Below are positions 22,290-28,336 of a stretch of 28,336 bases of DNA, piece after piece. A program made the translations under genes and the position numbers. The notes under the pieces are model-generated. The model was given only the letters and a program-made list of their open reading frames with translations. It did no database searches and was not told the origin of the DNA. This DNA comes from JACCUZ01 sp038246575 (lineage in GTDB: Bacteria; Actinomycetota; Actinomycetes; JACCUZ01). How positions within the stretch are numbered: the stretch's first letter is position 1; each line of letters starts with the position of its first letter. The stretch covers positions 1-28,336 of the forward strand of contig JBBRVU010000032.1 in NCBI GenBank assembly GCA_038246575.1. The letters are read 5' to 3'.

Positions 22290-22694
22290 ATCGGAACCGG
22301 CCGAACAGGTGCCCACGATGGCCGTGACTGCACGGGCGCGAGTTCGCAAGGTCACCTGAACCTCGCGGCTGGTCGGGCTGTCGGCATCGAGCGTGACCCC
22401 GCCAACCCCCACGACGTCGTGGGTCCGGTCCAGGGCCTGCAGTCGGCAGGAGAGCTGCCCGGAGACTCCCGCAGCGGCGGCAACGCTCACGTCGATCGCC
22501 TGATCGGACACGACGCTGAAGGCCGTGACCTCGGCCTGGAGGCCCCTGTCAGCGCCACTGACCGCGGCCCAGCCGACCCAGCCCAGGAAGGCAGCGACGA
22601 CGAGGACTACCGCAACGACCAGGCCCGTGCCCGCCCGCCGCGACGAGGTGCCGTAGCGGTCGTCCGACCGGGTGGCTGGTTGCTGCACGGGCAC
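22287..22694 (-). CDS. DUF4307 membrane-anchored protein (Rv1081c-like)
   Basis: A 135-residue protein with a short cytoplasmic head (SDDRYGTSSRR), one transmembrane segment at about 24-46 (GLVVAVVLVVAAFLGWVGWAAV) and an extracytoplasmic domain rich in beta-type sequence with two cysteines (GQLSCRLQAL and IVGTCSAG) that could form a disulfide. Function is unknown for the family. The start is GTG 22694 or, less likely, GTG 22688; no ribosome site is obvious. It is divergent from mca across a 43-nt gap, and greA follows downstream with its own promoter. Confidence 0.8.
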   Translation of the reverse strand: MPVQQPATRSDDRYGTSSRRAGTGLVVAVVLVVAAFLGWVGWAAVSGADRGLQAEVTAFSVVSDQAIDVSVAAAAGVSGQLSCRLQALDRTHDVVGVGGVTLDADSPTSREVQVTLRTRARAVTAIVGTCSAGSD

Positions 22695-22737
22695 CTCGGG
22701 GGGAAGGGAGTCGGAGGTCTACGGTTTCATTATCGGT

Positions 22738-23619
22738 GTGACCGAGGTGCTGCGCCTGATGGCTGTCCATGCTCATCCCGACGACGAGTCGAGCAAAGGC
22801 GCGGCCACGATGGCCCGCTACGTCGCTGAGGGCGTCGACGTCCACGTGGTCACCTGCACGGGTGGCGAGCGCGGTTCCGTGCTCAACCCGGCCCTGGCCC
22901 ACGACGAGAGCGTGCTGGCCAACCTCACCGACATCCGCCGCCGGGAGATGGACTCCGCCCGCGAGATCCTCGGGGTCCGCCAGGACTGGTTGGGGTGGGT
23001 CGACTCGGGGCTGCCCGAGGGCGACCCCTTGCCGCCCCTGCCCGAGGGCTGCTTCGCGCTGATGGACGTCGAGGTGGCCGCCCAGCCCCTGGTGGCCCTG
23101 ATGCGCTCGTTCCGTCCGCACGTCGTCACCACCTACGACGAGAACGGCGGCTACCCCCACCCGGACCACATCATGTGCCACAAGATCTCCCTGCATGCCT
23201 TCGAGGCGGCCGGCGATCCGCAGCGCTATCCCGGCACCGGTCAACCGTGGCAGCCACAGAAGCTCTACTACGGGCAGACGTTCACCAAGGCTCGTACGAC
23301 GGCCCTGCACGAGGCCATGCTCGGTGCGGGGCTCGAGTCGCCCTACGGCGAGTGGCTCGAGCGGTGGGAGGACCGCGACGAGCGGCGCATCAGCACCCGG
23401 GTTCCCTGCAGCGACTACTTCGAGGTGCGCGACCGCGCGCTGCTCGCCCACGCCACCCAGGTCGATCCCCACGGACCGTGGTTCTCCTGCCCGCGGGAGC
23501 TGCAGGCCACGGCCTGGCCCACGGAGGACTTCGAGATCGCCCGCAGCCTCGTGCCTGTCACCGAGCCGGAGGACGACCTGTTCGCGGGCATCCGCGAGAG
23601 CGTCGAGCTGCCGGCATGA
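22738..23619 (+). CDS. mca: Mycothiol S-conjugate amidase
   Basis: A 293-residue zinc amidase that cleaves mycothiol conjugates of toxins and drugs into a mercapturic acid and GlcN-Ins, a detoxification step specific to actinobacteria. The metal site is seen as HAHPDDE (11-17) and HPDH (141-144) in NGGYPHPDHIMCHK. The protein begins VTEVLRLMAVHAHPDDESSKG, so the start is GTG 22738; an in-frame ATG at 22672 would run into the divergent gene. GGAGGT lies too far upstream (about 20 nt) to be an ideal ribosome site. The related deacetylase MshB has a different length and context. The small membrane protein gene overlaps its stop. Confidence 0.93.
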   Translation: MTEVLRLMAVHAHPDDESSKGAATMARYVAEGVDVHVVTCTGGERGSVLNPALAHDESVLANLTDIRRREMDSAREILGVRQDWLGWVDSGLPEGDPLPPLPEGCFALMDVEVAAQPLVALMRSFRPHVVTTYDENGGYPHPDHIMCHKISLHAFEAAGDPQRYPGTGQPWQPQKLYYGQTFTKARTTALHEAMLGAGLESPYGEWLERWEDRDERRISTRVPCSDYFEVRDRALLAHATQVDPHGPWFSCPRELQATAWPTEDFEIARSLVPVTEPEDDLFAGIRESVELPA

Positions 23620-23843
23620 CGCGAGCCGCCGTCCTGTTCGCCCTGACCGACAACCAGGTGACGCCGGGGGTGCTCGGGTTCGTCGTCGTGGCGCTGCTCG
23701 GCCTCGCGACGTACCTGCTGATCAGGTCGATGAACCGGCAGATCAAGCGGATCGACGTGCCCGACGAGCCCTCGCAGGCCGAGGGGTCAGCGACGGACGG
23801 GACCGGGAAGGATGCTGGGGACGAGCCTGCCCAGGACGGCTAG
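23616..23843 (+). CDS. Small single-pass membrane protein (Rv1083-like)
   Basis: A 75-residue protein of unknown function. One transmembrane helix lies at about 18-36 (GVLGFVVVALLGLATYLLI), followed by a basic cluster (RSMNRQIKRI) that would face the cytoplasm, and an acidic disordered tail. The ATG overlaps the mca stop (ATGA), as for the small protein after mca in mycobacteria. Its TAG shares the CTAG tetranucleotide with the stop of the convergent GGDEF/EAL gene. Confidence 0.78.
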   Translation: MTRAAVLFALTDNQVTPGVLGFVVVALLGLATYLLIRSMNRQIKRIDVPDEPSQAEGSATDGTGKDAGDEPAQDG

Positions 23844-26800
23844 CGTCCCGGCGCCTCGGTCGCGGGCAGCGGCGAGGGCTCGGCCATCGACCGTTCCCAG
23901 GCGCCGTCCCCGGGACGGGCCAGCCCCGACAGGAAGTCCGGGACCCGCTCGGCAGGCATCGGGACTGCCAGGTGGAACCCCTGACCGACGTTGTAGCCCA
24001 GCGACATCAACGAGGACCACTGCTCGGGTCGCTCGATCCCCTCCGCGACCACCGAGGCCAGGCCGAGTGTCTCCGCCAGGTTGCGGATCGTGCGAACCAG
24101 CCCGGACTCGCTGTCCGTTCCCGGCAGGGTGTCCACGAACTCCTGCGCGAGCTTGAGGCCGTTCACCGGAAGCGTCTGCAGGTAGGACAGTGACGAGTAG
24201 CCGGTGCCGAAGTCGTCGATGTAGAGGTGCACACCGAGGGCGGACAGGGCATGCAGTCGCTGCACGATGACCCCGTCACCGGGAAGCAGAACGCTCTCGG
24301 TGATCTCCAGCACGACGGTCGCGGGGTCGATGCCGCTCGAGCGTAGGCAGGCCTTCACATCGGGGACGATCGACGGATCTTGCAGCTGGCGACCGCTGAC
24401 GTTGACCGCGATGTGCAAGGTCTCGTGGCCCGGGTACGCCCGCTGCCACCGGGCGGCCTCGTCCAGTGCGACGCCGAGCACCATGCGGCCGATCGGGACG
24501 ATGAGACCGGTTTCTTCGGCGAGGGTGATGAACTCCCCGGGCGCGAGCAGCCCGAGCCGCGGGTGATCCCAGCGCACCAGGGCCTCCAGGCCGAGCACCG
24601 TGCCGGTGTCGAGCTCGACCAGTGGTTGGTAGTGGACGACCAGCTCCTGGCGCTCAACCGCATGGCGCAGGTCGCTGGTCAGTGAGAGCCGGGCCAGGGC
24701 GGCCTCGTGCATGGTCGGAGCGAAGACAGTGAAGCGGTTCTTGCCGGCGTTCTTCGACTCGTAGAGCGCCAGGTCGGCGTTGCGCATGATGTCCTCGGGC
24801 GTCGGCATGCCCACGTTCCCGAGGGCGATGCCGATGCTGGCTCCCGTGATGACCTCGTTGCCCGCGATGTCGAAGGGCTCCGCCAGCTCGCGCAGCAGCC
24901 GCCTGGCCACGTGGGTCGAGAGCTCGATGGTGTCAACGTCCTCGAGGAGGATCGCGAACTCGTCGCCACCGAGACGGGCCGCGGTGTCGCCGTCGCGCAG
25001 GCACCGCCTGAGCCGAGTGGTCATCTCCTGCAGCAAGAGGTCACCGGCCTGGTGGCCGAGCGAGTCGTTGACGTTCTTGAAGTCGTCCAGGTCGATGAAG
25101 AGCACGCCGTAGCCACCGGTGCCTCTGGCGCGTGCCATCGCGTGCCCAAGGCGATCGCGGAACAGCGCCCGGTTGGCCAGGCCGGTCAACGTGTCGTGGA
25201 ACGCCTGATGGGTGAGGGCCTGCTCGAGCTCGTACCGCTCGGTGATGTCGTGGCAGGTGATGACGAAGCCCATGAGGTCCTCGTCGATGACCTCGGTCAC
25301 GACAGCGTCCACCCGCCGGCTCGACCCGTCCTCGTTGTTCAGGCGGACCTCGCCGCGCGCCGGGCGACCGCCCTGGGCCAGGCTGACCAGATCTCTTGCC
25401 GGGTTGCGGTCCTCGTCGGCCACCACGTCGAGCCAGTTCATGCCGAGCAGCTCCGGGGCGGGCAGGCCGACGATGGGCTCCACGGCCGGAGTCACGTGGA
25501 CGACGGTCAGGTCGTGGTCGAGGATGCAGATGACGTCCGACGCGTACTGCAGCATCAGTCGAAGCCGCCGCTCGCTGCGCCGCTCCACCATGATCTCGCC
25601 GACGTCGAGGCGCTCCAGCGCCAGGCGCATCGTCGAAGCCAGCGACTGCAGCGAGGCGATGGTGCGCTCGGAGGGCGCGAGCTCGACCGAGATGACGGCC
25701 GCCTCGCGCGCCGCCCCACGCGCCGGCAGGGCGACCAGCACCAGGGTGTGGGCGCTGGGGGCTCCCAATGTGGCGTGGAGGAGCGATGGCCCGGGGAGAA
25801 GCCGGATCGTCTCATCGCCGTCGGGGAACATCGCCAGCTCGGAGGAGTCGATGAACGTCGCCACGTCGATGTCGTCGGTGGCCTGTGCCACCGTTCCCCC
25901 GGGGTCGCCGTCGATGCGCCAGGCGCGGGCACCCGGCTGGTCGATGAGCTCGGTCGCAGCGACGAGTGCTGCGTCGCGAACCCCGGCCCGATCAGCTGCC
26001 CCCACGAGCGCAGCGGTGGCCGACCGGAGGACGTGCTCCCGGCGCATCGCGCGACGCAGTCGACCGAGCAGGGTCACGATCCGCAGCAGAGCCAGTGCGA
26101 ACAGCAGCACTGCGCCGCCGAGCAGGACGATTCCCTTGGTGACCTGGTTACCCATCGGGTGGGTGAGCACGAGGACCGGCGAGACGAGGCAAGCCAGGCT
26201 GAGCAGGACGACGAACTGCCACGCCGACGCCAGGCGTTCGCTGCGTGATGCGGGTGGCGGCTGCGTCATCCCAGGATGAGCGACTGCCAGCAGCAGCAGG
26301 GCGTACCCGACGATCCACCCGGCGGCGAGCGACGGTCGGTCCAACAGGTGGGCGACAACCTCGGCGCCCACGCCGGTGCCCAGGCCGGCGATGAGCAGCC
26401 GCGCGGCGACGTCGTGAGCGCCGACCACGGCGAAGGCCAACCGTGCCCCGACCGCGAGCACGAGCAGGGCGCCGAGCGGGTAGGCGGCGCCGACGAGAGC
26501 ATCGGCAGCCGTTCGGCTGCTGTCGTCGAGGATCGGCTCGACCAGGACCAGCCATCCGATCTGGGCCGCGGCGACCGTCACCACCAGGGCGTCCAGCACG
26601 CTGTCGCGGTCGTGCCGGATCCGGTCCCGCTGGAACGCGGTGACGGCAGCCGCCAGGGCTGGGTAGGCGATGAGCCGTGGGATGTCGGCGTACGACGGTG
26701 ATGCGGCCACGGTGGTGGCCACGGCGTGCCCGACGCCCAGCAAGGCGACGGACGTGGCCAGCAGCCAGCCGGGCAGCGGATCGGCCGGTCGGTGCCGCCG

Positions 26801-26950
26801 CGAGACCACCAGCACGCCAGCTCCGGCTGCCAGCCCCGTCAGGGCCCACAGTGCCGCACGGACGCCGTCAGCTGGAACGAGCGCGGCGGTGAGGGCGAGT
26901 GCCACGCCGGTGCCCAGAACAAGACCCGCCGACCGCGTATCTGTCCGCAT
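23840..26950 (-). CDS. Membrane PAS-GGDEF-EAL protein (c-di-GMP turnover)
   Basis: A 1036-residue protein. About 300 N-terminal residues form roughly ten transmembrane segments; then a GAF-like region (about 330-490), a PAS domain (LRLMLQYASDVICILDHDL to GFVITCHDITERYEL), GGDEF and EAL. The GGDEF motif is intact (ARLGGDEFAILLEDVD, about 661) with an inhibitory RxxD site five residues before it. The EAL domain has LEALVRW (Glu789), NVSGRQL, EITES, DDFGTGYSSL and AEGIE, but the KxD motif reads KLA (933-935). ATG 26950 has GGAG 8 nt upstream; an in-frame start at 27232 would cross a promoter. It should make c-di-GMP; whether it also degrades it is unclear. Confidence 0.92.
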   Translation of the reverse strand: MRTDTRSAGLVLGTGVALALTAALVPADGVRAALWALTGLAAGAGVLVVSRRHRPADPLPGWLLATSVALLGVGHAVATTVAASPSYADIPRLIAYPALAAAVTAFQRDRIRHDRDSVLDALVVTVAAAQIGWLVLVEPILDDSSRTAADALVGAAYPLGALLVLAVGARLAFAVVGAHDVAARLLIAGLGTGVGAEVVAHLLDRPSLAAGWIVGYALLLLAVAHPGMTQPPPASRSERLASAWQFVVLLSLACLVSPVLVLTHPMGNQVTKGIVLLGGAVLLFALALLRIVTLLGRLRRAMRREHVLRSATAALVGAADRAGVRDAALVAATELIDQPGARAWRIDGDPGGTVAQATDDIDVATFIDSSELAMFPDGDETIRLLPGPSLLHATLGAPSAHTLVLVALPARGAAREAAVISVELAPSERTIASLQSLASTMRLALERLDVGEIMVERRSERRLRLMLQYASDVICILDHDLTVVHVTPAVEPIVGLPAPELLGMNWLDVVADEDRNPARDLVSLAQGGRPARGEVRLNNEDGSSRRVDAVVTEVIDEDLMGFVITCHDITERYELEQALTHQAFHDTLTGLANRALFRDRLGHAMARARGTGGYGVLFIDLDDFKNVNDSLGHQAGDLLLQEMTTRLRRCLRDGDTAARLGGDEFAILLEDVDTIELSTHVARRLLRELAEPFDIAGNEVITGASIGIALGNVGMPTPEDIMRNADLALYESKNAGKNRFTVFAPTMHEAALARLSLTSDLRHAVERQELVVHYQPLVELDTGTVLGLEALVRWDHPRLGLLAPGEFITLAEETGLIVPIGRMVLGVALDEAARWQRAYPGHETLHIAVNVSGRQLQDPSIVPDVKACLRSSGIDPATVVLEITESVLLPGDGVIVQRLHALSALGVHLYIDDFGTGYSSLSYLQTLPVNGLKLAQEFVDTLPGTDSESGLVRTIRNLAETLGLASVVAEGIERPEQWSSLMSLGYNVGQGFHLAVPMPAERVPDFLSGLARPGDGAWERSMAEPSPLPATEAPGR

Positions 26951-27009
26951 CCGTTCGACTCCACAGCGCCATGGCCCGGCGGGGTGACTCCCGTCGGGTC
27001 GCCTTCTGC

Positions 27010-27036
27010 CTATCGGCGGGAAAGCGCCGGACTTGA
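27010..27036 (-). promoter_or_regulatory. FliA/sigma-28-type promoter of the GGDEF/EAL gene
   Basis: TCAAGTCC, exactly 11 nt, GCCGATAG, on the minus strand 60 nt before the ATG. The FliA/WhiG consensus is TAAAGTTT-N11-GCCGATAA; the -10 matches 7 of 8 and the -35 matches 5 of 8. This ties the c-di-GMP gene to the flagellar regulon. Confidence 0.6.
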
Positions 27037-27117
27037 TCCGTCGGTCATCCGGCTTGACCTGCCCTTTGCGCCCGCGACAGGGCAGGACGTCGGCGAATCT
27101 GACCGAAACGGACGGGG

Positions 27118-27847
27118 TGGTGCCGGTGGAGGTCCCCGCAGCCTCCCCGTCAACCTGGGAGTCGGTGGCCGTCGCCACCATCGAGCAGGGCGTCGCGGTG
27201 CCGCCGGAGTGGTTCGCCACTGCGGTGAGCATGCGGGAACGGGTGCCCCGCGAGCACCCGCGTCGAGATGCGGTTGTCCGACGAGCGGTCGGTCTGGGCC
27301 CTGGTGCGCAGCGCCCCGACGACGTACGAGGATCAACCCGCCGTCGTGACCACCTTCACCGACGTGACGGACCGGAAGCGCGCCGAGCTGCTCGGCCTCC
27401 GGGACGACGATCTGGTGGCGCCCGGGCTCGCCGCCGAGCGACCGAGGTGGCCGCACAGCGGGCGGCGGCTGTCGAGGCGTCCCAGGACTGGATCATCACC
27501 TTCGATCGCCACGGCATCGGCACGGGAGCGAACCTCTCCTGCCTGACCGCTCTCCAGCAGCCCGCGACGCAGGTCGTGGGTCAGTCCCTCCGGGACGCCA
27601 TCGCGTCCACCGCGGATGCCGACGCGGCCCGACAGATGGTGATGCCCGCTCTCACCGGGCCAGGCTGGCGGGGCTTCTGCGCGAGCAGCACCCAGGACTG
27701 CGGGTCCTGCTCATCTCCGGCTACAGCGGAGGTCACCCGCTCCATGACGGCGACGAACTGCTCGACCGGCTGCTGGCGAAGCCGTTCATGGCTGACCAGC
27801 TGCTGACGGCCGTCCGTTCGGTGCTCGATGGGGTACCGCACACCTGA
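27118..27847 (+). pseudogene. Decayed hybrid sensor kinase: PAS pieces and a receiver-domain end in three frames
   Basis: Three family-like pieces occur in different frames. The end of a PAS domain with its linker (27250-27410: MRLSDERSVWALVRSAPTT, then VVTTFTDVTDRKRAEL) is in one frame. A further PAS start (about 27440-27660: VEASQDWIITFDRHG, then NLSCLTALQQPATQVVGQSL) is in a second. The C-terminal half of a response-regulator receiver (27660-27847: LLREQHPGLRVLLISGYSGG, then LLAKPFMADQLLTAV, ending in TGA) is in the third. No HisKA or ATPase motif remains, and the receiver has lost its phosphorylated Asp half. This looks like a PAS-histidine kinase-receiver gene reduced by an internal deletion and frameshifts. 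The 5' end is uncertain. Confidence 0.7.
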
Positions 27848-27853
27848 GCCGGG

Positions 27854-27859
27854 CAGTAT
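27854..27859 (+). promoter_or_regulatory. -10 element CAGTAT for the DUF255 gene (leaderless)
   Basis: CAGTAT, then 6 nt, then ATG, the spacing found at cbs and metB, although the first base is C. Any -35 would lie inside the remains of the kinase gene. Confidence 0.4.
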
Positions 27860-27865
27860 GGACCG

Positions 27866-28336
27866 ATGCCCAACCGCCTGTCGCACGCCACCAGCCCGTA
27901 CCTGCTCCAGCACCAGGACAATCCCGTCGACTGGCGGGAGTGGGGTGACGAGGCGTTCGCCGAGGCCCGGCAACGGGACGTTCCCGTCCTGATCTCGATC
28001 GGCTATGCCGCCTGTCACTGGTGCCACGTCATGGCCCACGAGTCGTTCGAGGACGCTGCGACCGCCGAGCTGATGAACGCCGAGTTCGTCTGCGTCAAGG
28101 TGGACCGGGAGGAGCGCCCGGACGTCGACGCGGTGTACATGGAGGCAACGCAGGCCCTCACCGGGCACGGTGGCTGGCCGATGACCGTGTTCACGACGCC
28201 GGACGGGGAGCCGTTCTACTGCGGCACGTACTTTCCTCCCACGCCCCGACACGGCATGCCGTCCTTCCCGCAGCTGCTGACGTCGCTCGCACAGACCTGG
28301 CGGGAGCGCAGGGACGAGGTCGTCGAGGCCGGGCAG
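27866..28336 (+). CDS. DUF255/thioredoxin-domain protein (YyaL/Rv1084-like), 3' truncated
   Basis: The first 157 codons of a long protein, cut by the window end. It starts MPNRLSHATSPYLLQHQDNP, the signature opening of the DUF255/YyaL (spermatogenesis-associated protein 20-like) family. A thioredoxin-like domain follows with GYAACHWCHVM (a CxxC) and GGWPMTVFTTPDGEPFYCGTYFP. Full members are 600-700 residues, with a C-terminal (alpha/alpha)6-barrel like that of glycoside hydrolases. The biochemical role is unknown. It is the Rv1084 equivalent and marks the return of the conserved gene order after the c-di-GMP and kinase insertion. Confidence 0.93.
   Translation, partial: MPNRLSHATSPYLLQHQDNPVDWREWGDEAFAEARQRDVPVLISIGYAACHWCHVMAHESFEDAATAELMNAEFVCVKVDREERPDVDAVYMEATQALTGHGGWPMTVFTTPDGEPFYCGTYFPPTPRHGMPSFPQLLTSLAQTWRERRDEVVEAGQ

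Noticed and set aside
1..28336. tRNA, rRNA, insertion sequence or prophage genes
   Set aside because: I saw no tRNA-like cloverleaf, rRNA stretch, transposase or integrase motif or terminal inverted repeats.

Overview
The window is very GC-rich, densely packed DNA from a mycothiol-producing actinobacterium. It carries mca (mycothiol S-conjugate amidase) and the end of what looks like a DUF222/13E12-type HNH protein, and it uses GTG starts and 4-nt start/stop overlaps freely. A FliA/sigma-28-like promoter in front of a c-di-GMP enzyme suggests a motile relative of Nocardioides; the genus is an inference. The backbone order thiolase - SGNH hydrolase - cbs - metB - greA - DUF4307 - mca - small membrane protein - DUF255 follows, from memory, the Mycobacterium tuberculosis stretch Rv1074c to Rv1084, with blocks of accessory genes inserted between these anchors.

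Layout. 1-3319: tail of a DUF222-like gene, then on the minus strand a metallo-beta-lactamase-fold hydrolase, an SGNH hydrolase (GTGA overlap) and a fadA-type thiolase with a perfect palindromic operator candidate. 3398-7326 (plus): cystathionine beta-synthase, then a compact unit of a 77-residue Asp/Gly/Ala repeat peptide, a JmjC/cupin-4 hydroxylase and a sucrase/ferredoxin-like protein. 7323-9525 (minus): msrA, a DDAH-like amidinohydrolase and a GNAT acetyltransferase. 9581-12108 (plus): metB and an orphan MutL-type ATPase ending in a C-tract array. 12212-17198 (minus): an MFS transporter, a possible 11-codon ORF, a VWA protein and its MoxR ATPase. 17276-21676 (plus): a FIST sensor protein, ilvA and a DrrAB-type ABC exporter with twin operator repeats. 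21694-22694 (minus): greA and a DUF4307 protein. 22738-23843 (plus): mca and a small membrane protein. 23840-26950 (minus): a PAS-GGDEF-EAL protein. 27118-28336 (plus): a decayed hybrid sensor kinase and the start of a DUF255 thioredoxin-fold protein.

How the genes work together. Sulfur amino acid and thiol metabolism recurs: Cbs and MetB for transsulfuration, IlvA next to them in amino acid metabolism, MsrA for methionine repair and Mca for mycothiol-dependent detoxification. At least six genes have a TAnnnT or near match 6-7 nt before the start codon, the geometry of leaderless transcripts. The best candidate for an undescribed system is the unit at 4887-7326. It pairs a highly acidic tetrapeptide-repeat protein with a predicted 2-oxoglutarate/Fe(II) hydroxylase and a thioredoxin-like ferredoxin protein. 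The link between them is inferred from gene order and composition only.
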